From assembly GCF_027533845.1 (NCBI RefSeq), contig NZ_JAPZVN010000023.1:41407-105406 (forward strand): 64,000 bases of DNA, given 5' to 3'. Source of the DNA: Streptomyces sp. RPT161. Lineage in GTDB: Bacteria; Actinomycetota; Actinomycetes; Streptomycetales; Streptomycetaceae. The number at the start of each line of letters is the position of its first letter. Position 1 is the first letter of the stretch. Positions 16,876 to 24,689 of the stretch are shown here, one piece after another. A program made the position numbers and the translations under genes. The notes beneath the pieces are model-generated. The model saw only the letters and a list, made by a program, of their open reading frames with translations. It had not been told where the DNA came from and searched no databases.

Positions 16876-18291
16876 CTAGTGTCCCGTCAGGTACTGACAC
16901 AGGCCGCGCGGCTGGTACTGGCCGTGCCCTGCCCGCCCCACGTAGGTGCGGGCGTCGATGACCAACTCGCCGCGCGACAGCACGGTTTCGACCCGCCCGG
17001 TGACCCGTTTGCCCTCGTAGGCGGAGTAGTCGACGTTCATGTGGTGGGTCTCGGCGGAGATGACCTGCTCGGCGTGCGGGTCGTAGACCACGACGTCGGC
17101 GTCGGCGCCGGGCGACAGGGTGCCCTTGCGCGGGTAGAGGCCGAACATCCGCGCCGGGGTGGCGCAGGCCAGTTCGATCCAGCGGCGGCGGCTCAACTTC
17201 CCCTCCACCACGGCCTGGTGGAGTAGGTCCATCCGGTTCTCCACACCGGGAAGGCCGTTGGGGATCCTGGAGAAGTCACCGCGGCCCAGCTCCTTCTGCC
17301 CGTTGAAGCAGAACGGGCAGTGGTCGGTGGAGACCACCGACAGGTCGTCGGTGCGCAGCGCCCGCCACAGCGCGGCCTGGTGCTCCACCGGGCGCAGCGG
17401 CGTGGAGCAGACGTACTTGGCGCCCTCGAAGTCCGGCTTGGCCAGGTCGTCGGTGGACAGGAAGAGGTACTGCGGACAGGTCTCGCCGAAGACGTCGAGC
17501 CCCAGGTCTCGCGCGTGTGCCAGCTCGGTGACGGCCTCGGCGGCGGAGACGTGCACGACGTACAGCGGCGCTTCGGCGACCCGGGCGAGCTGGATGGCGC
17601 GGTGCGTTGCCTCGGCCTCCAGCAGCGCCCTGCGGACCTCCCCGTGGTAGCGCGGATCGGTCTGCCCGGCCGCCAGCGCCTGCTCCACCAACACGTCGAT
17701 GGCGATGCCGTTCTCGGCGTGCATCATGATCAGCCCGCCGTTGCCCGAGGCGCGCTGCATGGCCCGCAGGATCTTGCCGTCGTCGCTGTAGAACACCCCG
17801 GGATACGCCATGAACAGCTTGAACGAGGTGCAGCCCTCCTCCACGAGGAGGTCCATCTCCTTCAGGGTGTGCTCGTTGACGTCGGCGAGGATCATGTGGA
17901 AGCCGTAGTCGACGGCGCACTGCCCGTCGGCCTTGGCGTGCCAGGCGTCGAGTCCCTCGCGCAGCGAGTGGCCGACGCTCTGCAGCGCGAAGTCGATGAC
18001 GGTGGTGGTGCCGCCCCATGCGGCGGCGCGGGTCCCGGTGGCGAAGGTGTCAGAGGCGAAGGTTCCGCCGAACGGCATCTCCATATGGGTGTGCGCGTCA
18101 ACTCCCCCCGGGATGACGTACTTTCCGGTGGCGTCGATCGTGCGGTCGGCGGTCCATCCGGCCGCGGCGCCGCTGCCGTGCGCGGCCAGCGCCGCGATCC
18201 TGGAACCCTCGATGAGGACGTCGGCGTGCACCTCGTCGGCCGCGGTGATCACCAGTCCGCCGCGGATCACCGTACGTTCGGTACGGGTCAT
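16876..18291 (-). CDS. hydA: Dihydropyrimidinase / D-hydantoinase
   Basis: A 471-aa amidohydrolase. The binuclear metal site is complete: HTHMEMP (HxH), the carboxylated Lys in CTSFKLFMAYPG, His in IMMHAENG, His in YVVHVSAAE and Asp in STDHCPF. It opens the ring of dihydrouracil and dihydrothymine, and of 5-substituted hydantoins, giving N-carbamoyl-amino acids. The ATG overlaps the stop of the upstream aminotransferase gene (ATGA). The beta-ureidopropionase two genes upstream would take its product. Native substrate (pyrimidine or hydantoin) is undecided, but the beta-alanine-type neighbours favour pyrimidines. Confidence 0.93.
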   Translation of the reverse strand: MTRTERTVIRGGLVITAADEVHADVLIEGSRIAALAAHGSGAAAGWTADRTIDATGKYVIPGGVDAHTHMEMPFGGTFASDTFATGTRAAAWGGTTTVIDFALQSVGHSLREGLDAWHAKADGQCAVDYGFHMILADVNEHTLKEMDLLVEEGCTSFKLFMAYPGVFYSDDGKILRAMQRASGNGGLIMMHAENGIAIDVLVEQALAAGQTDPRYHGEVRRALLEAEATHRAIQLARVAEAPLYVVHVSAAEAVTELAHARDLGLDVFGETCPQYLFLSTDDLAKPDFEGAKYVCSTPLRPVEHQAALWRALRTDDLSVVSTDHCPFCFNGQKELGRGDFSRIPNGLPGVENRMDLLHQAVVEGKLSRRRWIELACATPARMFGLYPRKGTLSPGADADVVVYDPHAEQVISAETHHMNVDYSAYEGKRVTGRVETVLSRGELVIDARTYVGRAGHGQYQPRGLCQYLTGH

Positions 18292-19637
18292 GGCGTTGCC
18301 CTCCCGTCTCGCAGTCCCGCCAGCGCGGTGCGCAGCGCGTCCTCCAGGATTCCGGCGCCCTCCTCGGCCTCTGCGACCGTGAGGGTGAGTGGCGGTGCGA
18401 TGCGCAGGACATTGCCCTCGCGACCGCCCTTGCCGACCAGCAGTCCGCCTTCCCTGGCGGCCTCCAGAACCGCGGCGGCGGCCCGCGGCGAGGGCTCGTC
18501 GGTGCCGGGCTCCACCAGTTCCACGCCGAGCATCAGGCCCCGGCCGCGTACCTCCCGTACCAGGGGTGAGGTGGCGGCGATCGAGCTGAGCCGGGCGGCC
18601 AGCAGTCCGCCGATCCGCCGGGCGTTGCCCTGGAGGTCGTGCTCCAGCAGGTAGGTGAGGTTGGCGAGCGCGCCCGCGGTGGTGACCGGGCTGCCGCCGA
18701 ACGTCGAAATGGAGTTGGCGGTGAGGCAGTTCATCACGTCCGCGCGGGCGACCACACCACCCATGGACAGTCCGTTGCCGATGCCCTTGGCGAAGGTGAG
18801 GATGTCCGGCGGCCCCGACCGGGCGTGCGCCTGCCAGCCCCAGAAGTGCTCTCCGGTGCGCCCCCAGCCAGTCTGCACCTCGTCGGTGATCCACAGGATG
18901 CCGCGTGGTGCGAGGACCTCGCGGAACGCGGCGAGCAGTCCGTCCGGCGGGGTGGTGAACCCGCCCACGCCCTGGATGGGTTCGGCGATCAGCGCCGCCA
19001 CCGAGCCGTTGGCCTGCCCGAGGACGTCCTCCAGGTCGGCCACGCACGCGGCGGTGAACTCGGCGTCGGTGAGATGGGCGTAGGGGCCGCGGCTGCGGAC
19101 GCCGCCGTGCACGTACAGCGTTTGCAGCGGTGACAGGCTCGTCGGTGACCAGGCGGTGTTGCCGGTGATGCCGATGGCGGAGAAGGAACGGCCGTGGTAG
19201 CTGTTGCGCAGCGCCAGCACCTGGTTGGAGCGGGTGTACGTGGTGGCCAGCAGCAGCGCGGTGTCGTTGGCCTCGGTGCCGGAGGTGGTGAAGAAGACCC
19301 TGGCGTCCGGGATACCGGACAACCGGGCGATGCGCTCGGCGAGTTCGACCGCGGAGCGGTTCAGGTACAGCGTGGAGGAGTGCAGGATCCTCGCGGCCTG
19401 GTCGCTCACCGCCCGGGTGACTTCGGGCAGGGCGTGCGCGGTCATGGTGGTGAGGATGCCGCCGAAGAAGTCGAGGTACCTGTTCCCTTCCGCGTCCCAG
19501 ACGTGGCGGCCCTCGCCGTGGGTGATCTCGATCGGCTGCTCGTAGTACGTGGTGAGCCAGTCCGGCATGACGGCGCGGTGACGGGCGTGCAGGGTGGCGT
19601 GGCTTCCGGGTGCGGAGGTTTCGGTCATGGCCGTCAT
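18288..19637 (-). CDS. Class III aminotransferase (probable beta-alanine/aminoisobutyrate:pyruvate)
   Basis: A PLP enzyme of about 449 aa. The cofactor segments are FTTSGTEANDTALLLAT, NSYHGRSFSAIG, ITDEVQTGWGRTG and the Schiff-base Lys in LTFAKGIGNGLSMGG. The family (AGXT2-like, omega-amino acid transaminases) deaminates beta-alanine and beta-aminoisobutyrate, the end products of reductive pyrimidine breakdown, matching its place between beta-ureidopropionase and hydantoinase. Start: ATG 19637, or ATG 19628; neither has a clear ribosome site, consistent with coupling to the gene ending 5 bases upstream. Confidence 0.9.
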   Translation of the reverse strand: MTAMTETSAPGSHATLHARHRAVMPDWLTTYYEQPIEITHGEGRHVWDAEGNRYLDFFGGILTTMTAHALPEVTRAVSDQAARILHSSTLYLNRSAVELAERIARLSGIPDARVFFTTSGTEANDTALLLATTYTRSNQVLALRNSYHGRSFSAIGITGNTAWSPTSLSPLQTLYVHGGVRSRGPYAHLTDAEFTAACVADLEDVLGQANGSVAALIAEPIQGVGGFTTPPDGLLAAFREVLAPRGILWITDEVQTGWGRTGEHFWGWQAHARSGPPDILTFAKGIGNGLSMGGVVARADVMNCLTANSISTFGGSPVTTAGALANLTYLLEHDLQGNARRIGGLLAARLSSIAATSPLVREVRGRGLMLGVELVEPGTDEPSPRAAAAVLEAAREGGLLVGKGGREGNVLRIAPPLTLTVAEAEEGAGILEDALRTALAGLRDGRATP

Positions 19638-19642
19638 AACGA

Positions 19643-20485
19643 TCACGGCTCCACAAGGTCGCCGTAGGCGTCGGGCCGGCGGTCTCGGTAGAACGCCCAC
19701 TGCTGCCTGACCTCGTCGATCATCGCGAAGTCGAGGTCTCGGACGACCAGTTCCTCCTCCTTGTCGCTGGCGGTGTCGCCGACGAACTGGCCGCGCGGAT
19801 CCACGAAGTAGGACGTGCCGTAGAAGTCGTTGTCTCCGTAGCTCTCCTGTCCGACGCGGTTGATGGCGGCGACGAAGTACTCGTTGGCGACCGCTGCGGC
19901 GGGCTGCTCCAACTGCCACAGGTAGGCGGAGAGTCCGCGCGAGGTGGCGGACGGGTTGTAGACGAGTTGCGCCCCGGCCAGGCCCAGCGCCCGCCAGCCC
20001 TCGGGAAAGTGCCGGTCGTAGCAGATGTAGACGCCGATCCGGCCGACCGCGGTGTCGAAGACCGGCCAGCCCAGGTTGCCCGGCTTGAAGTAGTACTTCT
20101 CCCAGAAGCCCTTGACCTGCGGGATGTGGTGCTTGCGGTACTTGCCGAGGACGGTGCCGTCGGCGTCGATGACGGCGGCGGTGTTGTAGTAGAAACCGGA
20201 CCGCTCGACCTCGAAGACGGGGACGACGATCACCATGCCGGTCTCGCGGGCGAGTGCGGACATCCGGCGGATGGTGGGGCCGTCGGGGACCGGCTCGGCC
20301 CAGCGGTAGTGCTCGGGCTCCTGCACCTGGCAGAAGTACGGGGCGTTGAAGACTTCCTGGAAGCCGATCACCTTGGCACCCTGGGCGGCGGCCGCGCGGG
20401 CGTGCGCCTCGTGCTTGGCGATCATCGATTCGGTGTCACCGGTCCAGGTCGCCTGAACCAGTGCGGCGCGTACAACTGTGGCCAT
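19643..20485 (-). CDS. Nitrilase-family beta-ureidopropionase
   Basis: A 280-aa carbon-nitrogen hydrolase. The catalytic triad is visible: Glu in GFQEVFNAPYF, Lys in KYRKHHIPQ, Cys in YICYDRHFPEGWR. The last motif and GFWEKYYFKPG are typical of N-carbamoyl-beta-alanine / N-carbamoylputrescine amidohydrolases. It releases CO2 and ammonia from N-carbamoyl-beta-alanine made by the hydantoinase. ATG 20485 has AAAGGAG upstream. It is the first gene of the operon; its promoter must lie in the 260-base gap shared with the divergent MarR gene. Confidence 0.9.
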   Translation of the reverse strand: MATVVRAALVQATWTGDTESMIAKHEAHARAAAAQGAKVIGFQEVFNAPYFCQVQEPEHYRWAEPVPDGPTIRRMSALARETGMVIVVPVFEVERSGFYYNTAAVIDADGTVLGKYRKHHIPQVKGFWEKYYFKPGNLGWPVFDTAVGRIGVYICYDRHFPEGWRALGLAGAQLVYNPSATSRGLSAYLWQLEQPAAAVANEYFVAAINRVGQESYGDNDFYGTSYFVDPRGQFVGDTASDKEEELVVRDLDFAMIDEVRQQWAFYRDRRPDAYGDLVEP

Positions 20486-20604
20486 CGGACAGCTCCTTTG
20501 ACGCGACGTCACGCCGTATCTACGCACGTAGATCGCGGCTGAGAGGACGACGGTATGAGCCCTTGGCTCTCCGTGGCAAGACCACTGCGCGGGAAAGGAA
20601 GCCT

Positions 20605-20695
20605 CCCCGGGGGCGCGGCCCCCGAACCCCTTCGGGAACCCGCTCCCCCGAGCCCCCCGCGGGCTCCACCCCCAGAGCGGAGCCCGCCGGAGACG
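20605..20695. repeat. GC-rich intergenic hairpin block
   Basis: The gap between two divergent operons holds a run of short stems: GGGGGC-GCG-GCCCCC at 20609-20623, CCGAA-CCCC-TTCGG after it, then CCCCGCGGG and GGCTCC-type stretches. This is the look of the degenerate GC-rich repeats common between Streptomyces genes. I assign no function. Confidence 0.35.
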
Positions 20696-20729
20696 ATCAA
20701 CAGGCAAACTTGCAAGTTTGCCTGTTGAT
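20696..20729. promoter_or_regulatory. 34-bp perfect palindrome, probable MarR operator
   Basis: Two 17-base arms (ATCAACAGGCAAACTTG and its exact complement) meet with no spacer, 16 bases before the MarR ATG. The core CAAACTTGCAAGTTTG is the AT-rich centre of an otherwise GC-rich region. It is almost certainly the operator through which the MarR protein controls its own operon. Being between divergent genes it could also act on the pyrimidine operon. Confidence 0.75.
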
Positions 20730-20745
20730 TGTTTACCGTGCAGGC

Positions 20746-21195
20746 ATGACGGAAAAGGCAGCGGGCCCCACAGCCGGCGGCGCCGACGCGGCGACGGAAC
20801 TGTCTGTCGCCGTGGGCCAGTTGATGCGACGGCTGCGGGCGGAATCCCCCGAAGGGGCGCTCACCCCGACGCAGCGGTCGGTGATGGGGCGGCTGGACCG
20901 GGACGGACCGGCCACCACCGCCGCGCTGGCGCGCGCGGAACGCGTTCGTCCGCAATCCATGCGGATGACCCTCGGCGCGCTGGAGGAGCAGGGCATAGTG
21001 ACCCGCTCCCCGCACCCCACGGACGGCCGCCAGGTGGTCTTCTCCCTCACCCCGGCCGGCCGCAAGGGCCTGACCTCGGTGCGGCACGCCAAGGAGACCT
21101 GGCTCGCCGAGGCCATCGCCAACGCTCTCGACACCGCGGAGCGGCGCACCCTGACCGAGGCCATCGCGCTGCTGAAGCGGCTGGCCGAGTCGTGA
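20746..21195 (+). CDS. MarR-family transcriptional regulator
   Basis: A 149-aa winged-helix protein. The recognition helix and wing can be read as ALARAERVRPQSMRMTLGAL followed by GIVTRSPHPTDGRQVVFSLT, the standard MarR wing with DGR. ATG 20746 is directly downstream of a 34-bp perfect palindrome. The MFS gene overlaps its stop (GTGA), so regulator and exporter are made together, a usual arrangement for a ligand-relieved repressor controlling efflux. The ligand is unknown. Confidence 0.92.
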   Translation: MTEKAAGPTAGGADAATELSVAVGQLMRRLRAESPEGALTPTQRSVMGRLDRDGPATTAALARAERVRPQSMRMTLGALEEQGIVTRSPHPTDGRQVVFSLTPAGRKGLTSVRHAKETWLAEAIANALDTAERRTLTEAIALLKRLAES

Positions 21196-22589
21196 CACGC
21201 GTAGGGGCCCGCACCGCGGCGGCCCGCTCGGGCACCGGCGAACACGCCGGATTCGGGCGGAAGTTCATCACTCCGCTGCTGCTCGGATCCGTGCTGAACC
21301 CGGTCAACTCGACCATGATCGCGACCGCGTTGGCGGCCATCGGCACAGATCTGCACGTGGGCGCCGCGCAGACCGCCTGGCTGATGGCCTCGCTTTATCT
21401 GGCCAGCGCCATCGGCCAACCCTTGATGGGCCGGTTCGCCGACCTGCTCGGGCCGCGCCGCGTCTTCCTGGTCAGCCTGGTGCTGGTGTGCGCCGCGGGC
21501 GCGGTCGGCGCCCTCGCGCCCAGCCTCGGCTGGCTGGTGGCCTCCCGGGTGCTGCTGGGCTTCGGCACCTCGGCCGCGTACCCGGCGGCGATGGCGCTGC
21601 TGCGCGCCGAGTCCGAGCGACTCGGTCAGGAGACGCCGCGCACCGTGCTCGGGCTGCTGTCACTGGCCGGGCTGTCCAGCGCGGCGGTCGGTCCGGTGCT
21701 CGGTGGAGTGCTGACGGCCACCCTCGGGTGGCGCGCGATCTTCGCGGTGAACATCCCGCTGTCGCTGCTCGCGCTGGTCCTGGCGGCGCTGTGGCTGCCG
21801 GGCGGCAGGCCCGAGGGACCGTCGCGGACCACGGCGAGGATCGATCCGCTGGGCATCGCCCTGTTCGGTGCCGTGCTCACCACCACCACGGTGTTCCTGA
21901 TGCGGCTCGACCACCCCCGGTGGCTGCTGCTGCCGGTGCTCGTGGTGCTCGGCGCGCTGCTCACCTGGTGGGAGCTGCGCCGTACCGTCCCGTTCCTCGA
22001 CCTGCGCATGCTGACCCGCAACCGTGCGCTGACCACCACCTACCTACGGCACTGCGTCGCGTACCTGATCATCTACTGCGTGATGTACGGCTACTCGCAG
22101 TGGCTGGAGGAGGCTCATGGCGTCTCGGTGTTCGACGCCGGGCTGGTGATGCTGCCGATGTCGGTGGCCGCCGCCGTCTGCTCGCTGCTGGGCGCCCGCA
22201 CCAAGGGAGTTCGGGCCCAGCTCACGCTGGCCGCGGCGCTGCTCGCGGTGGGCAGCGCGGGGCTGCTGCTGGCCGGGCGGCACACTCCGCTGGCGGCCGT
22301 GCTGCTGATCGGCACGGTGTTCGGCCTGCCGCAGGGACTGACCTCCACCGGCAACCAGGCCGCCGTCTACGCGCAGGCGCCGCCCGGCGGCACCGGCGCC
22401 GCGGCCGGACTGCAGCGCACCGCGCAGTACCTCGGCGCGATCGCCGCGTCCAGCCTGATCGGCCTGTTCTACGGGTCGCGGGCGACCGACGCCGGGCTGC
22501 ACGGCATGGCCGCCACCGCGGGCGTGCTGAGCCTGGTGCTCCTCGTACTGACCATCGCCGACCGGGCGCTGCGCCCCAGGCGCCGTTGA
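21192..22589 (+). CDS. MFS multidrug exporter (DHA2-like)
   Basis: A membrane protein of about 465 aa from GTG 21192, overlapping the MarR stop. It has the MFS motif A-like segment GRFADLLGPRRVFLVSL and motif C-like AVGPVLGGVLTATLGWRAIF, with about 14 hydrophobic spans, as in DHA2 proton-driven drug exporters. Neighbours suggest it exports the compound sensed by MarR and perhaps processed by the downstream isochorismatase-fold enzyme. Confidence 0.9.
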   Translation: MTRVGARTAAARSGTGEHAGFGRKFITPLLLGSVLNPVNSTMIATALAAIGTDLHVGAAQTAWLMASLYLASAIGQPLMGRFADLLGPRRVFLVSLVLVCAAGAVGALAPSLGWLVASRVLLGFGTSAAYPAAMALLRAESERLGQETPRTVLGLLSLAGLSSAAVGPVLGGVLTATLGWRAIFAVNIPLSLLALVLAALWLPGGRPEGPSRTTARIDPLGIALFGAVLTTTTVFLMRLDHPRWLLLPVLVVLGALLTWWELRRTVPFLDLRMLTRNRALTTTYLRHCVAYLIIYCVMYGYSQWLEEAHGVSVFDAGLVMLPMSVAAAVCSLLGARTKGVRAQLTLAAALLAVGSAGLLLAGRHTPLAAVLLIGTVFGLPQGLTSTGNQAAVYAQAPPGGTGAAAGLQRTAQYLGAIAASSLIGLFYGSRATDAGLHGMAATAGVLSLVLLVLTIADRALRPRRR

Positions 22590-22639
22590 CCCGGTCATCG
22601 CCAACCGCACACGACAACGCACGGAAGTAGGCACCACCC

Positions 22640-23191
22640 ATGCCAGCAACGGCACTCGACCCCCGGACCGCGCTCGTCCTGATCGACCTCCAGAAGGGCA
22701 TCGTCGGCCTGCCCACCGTCCACTCCAGCGCCGAGGTCGTCGAGCGCGGCGCGCGGTTGGCGGCGGCGTTCCGCGCCAAGGACCTGCCGGTCGTCCTGGT
22801 GAACGTCGCGGGCCGCGCGCCGGGCCGTACCGAAATGCCGCAGCCGGACCGTGAACTGCCCGCCGACTGGGCCGAGTTGGTCCCGGATCTGGACCGGCAG
22901 CCCGGGGACATCACCGTCACCAAGCAGCAGTGGGGCGCGTTCCACGGCACCAACCTCGACCTGGAGCTGCGCCGCCGCGGCGTGACGCAGATCGTGCTGG
23001 CCGGTATCGCCACCAGCATCGGTGTGGAGTCCACGGCGCGTGCCGCCCACGAGCACGGCTACCACGTGACCGTCGCGACGGACGCCGTGACCGACATGAA
23101 CGCGGACGCCCACCACAACAGCCTGGAGCGGATCTTCCCCATGCTGGGCGAGACGGACACCACGGACGCGATCGTCAAGCTGCTGGGCTGA
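22640..23191 (+). CDS. Isochorismatase-family hydrolase
   Basis: A 183-aa alpha/beta protein. The family Asp is in ALVLIDLQKGI and the Lys in ITVTKQQWGAF. At the usual cysteine position the motif reads AGIATSIGVESTARAA, with Gly instead of Cys. Nicotinamidase-type members need that Cys, whereas true isochorismatases (EntB/PhzD type) lack it, so the protein may cleave a vinyl ether or be a non-hydrolase. It lies 50 bases after the MFS gene and is followed by a strong terminator, so it is likely last in the MarR operon. Confidence 0.82.
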   Translation: MPATALDPRTALVLIDLQKGIVGLPTVHSSAEVVERGARLAAAFRAKDLPVVLVNVAGRAPGRTEMPQPDRELPADWAELVPDLDRQPGDITVTKQQWGAFHGTNLDLELRRRGVTQIVLAGIATSIGVESTARAAHEHGYHVTVATDAVTDMNADAHHNSLERIFPMLGETDTTDAIVKLLG

Positions 23192-23196
23192 CGGAC

Positions 23197-23230
23197 GGGT
23201 TCGGGGTGGGGCCTTCCCCACCCCGAACCC
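23197..23230 (+). terminator. 15-bp perfect stem-loop terminator
   Basis: Arms GGGTTCGGGGTGGGG and CCCCACCCCGAACCC enclose a CCTT loop, 5 bases past the isochorismatase-family stop. It ends the MarR/MFS/hydrolase operon. Confidence 0.75.
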
Positions 23231-23272
23231 ACATGCTGCCGGGATGCCCCGGCCAGGCGTGTCGCGGACACG

Positions 23273-24688
23273 ATGGTCCGCATGGTGCACAGGACTCGAT
23301 GCGCGCGAGCGGCCGCGGCCGTGGCGCTGTTGGCGGTGGGTGCCGCCGTGCTCCCGGTGGGCTCGGCGAGCGCCGCGGAGCCCCTGGACGGGGTGTGGCG
23401 GATGGACGGCTACGGCACCGTCCTCAGCGTGGCACACGGCCGGCTCCGCGCGTTCCAGACGACGGCGGTCAGCTGCCTTCCGGGCGAGGTGGCCGAGCGG
23501 TCCGGCCCGACCGCCCGGGACGGGTCGGTCACGTACACGACGTCCCACAAGGACGTCTACACCGTTCGACCGTCGGACCTGCCGGACAGCGCGGCGTTGC
23601 GGGTGGCCGGATCCCCCGGCGAGCGCGGCCTGCGGCGGATCGGTGCGCTGCCCGCCGCGTGCGCGCACAGGGCTCCGTCGGATCCGGTGGCGGTGTTCGA
23701 GACGTTCTGGCGGACCTTCGCGGAGAACTACCCGTTCTTCGCCGCCAAGGGCGTCAACTGGCAGGAGACGTACGGCCGTTATCGGCCGAGGGTCAACGCG
23801 ACCACCTCCGACGGCCAACTCTTCACCGTCCTGCGGGACATGGTCGCACCGCTGAACGACGCGCACGTCCATCTGTACGACGGAGGCGCGCGGTACTTCG
23901 GCCAGGGGCGGCCGGGCACGGTGGTACCGGGCCCGGCACTCGACGCCAGGGTGAAGGCGTACGTCAAGGACCGCGACCTGCGCGGGCGGCCGCTACGGGA
24001 GTTCGCGGGCGGCCGGATCGGCTACGCCGATCTGCCCGGCGGCCTGGGGTATCTGCGCGTCTCGGGTTTCGGTGGCTACAGCGCCGACCGCGACGACCCG
24101 TACACCGCCGACGAGCAGGCACTGGACCGGGCGCTGGACACGGTGTTCAGCGCCGAGCGGACCCGGGCCCTCAAGGGGTTGGCCATCGATCTGCGGGTCA
24201 ACGGCGGCGGCTACGACGAACTGGGTCTGCGCATCGCCTCCCGGCTGACGGACCGCCCCTACCTCGCGTACGCCAAGCGCCACCGGGACGACCCCGGCGA
24301 CCCGGGCCGGTTCAGCCGGCCGCAGCCGATCACCGTGCGCCCGGCCGGCGCCCCGCGCTACACCGGCCCGCTGGCCGTACTGACCGGAGGGTCGACCGTC
24401 AGCGCCGGGGAGACCTTCACCCAGGCGCTGATCGGCCGACCCGGCAGGACGGTGCGGATCGGCGAGAACACCCAGGGGGTCTTCTCCGACGTGCTGGACC
24501 GCGACCTGCCGAACGGCTGGACCTTCGGACTGCCCAACGAGGAGTTCCTGACCCGTGACGGGCGGACCTTCGACGGCCAGGGCATTCCACCGGACATCCG
24601 GGAGCCGGTCTTCACCGCCGGGGAGTTCGGCCACCGCCGCGACTCGGCGTTCGACGCGGCGGTGGCGCTGCTCGGCGGGCGTGGCTGA
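23273..24688 (+). CDS. Secreted S41-family peptidase (TSPc/tricorn-core type)
   Basis: A 471-aa protein. The N-terminus MVRMVHRTRCARAAAAVALL followed by a hydrophobic run and ASAAEP is a Sec signal peptide; ATG 23282 is a second possible start. An N-terminal beta domain is followed by a helical linker (VFETFWRTFAENYPFFAAKG), then the S41 core with the nucleophile region LTGGSTVSAGETFTQALIGRPG and ENTQGVFSD. The domain order fits the C-terminal-processing/tricorn-core family, serine proteases with a Ser-Lys or Ser-Glu centre. It acts outside the membrane. It ends one base from the convergent GGT gene. Confidence 0.85.
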   Translation: MVRMVHRTRCARAAAAVALLAVGAAVLPVGSASAAEPLDGVWRMDGYGTVLSVAHGRLRAFQTTAVSCLPGEVAERSGPTARDGSVTYTTSHKDVYTVRPSDLPDSAALRVAGSPGERGLRRIGALPAACAHRAPSDPVAVFETFWRTFAENYPFFAAKGVNWQETYGRYRPRVNATTSDGQLFTVLRDMVAPLNDAHVHLYDGGARYFGQGRPGTVVPGPALDARVKAYVKDRDLRGRPLREFAGGRIGYADLPGGLGYLRVSGFGGYSADRDDPYTADEQALDRALDTVFSAERTRALKGLAIDLRVNGGGYDELGLRIASRLTDRPYLAYAKRHRDDPGDPGRFSRPQPITVRPAGAPRYTGPLAVLTGGSTVSAGETFTQALIGRPGRTVRIGENTQGVFSDVLDRDLPNGWTFGLPNEEFLTRDGRTFDGQGIPPDIREPVFTAGEFGHRRDSAFDAAVALLGGRG

Positions 24689-24689
24689 C

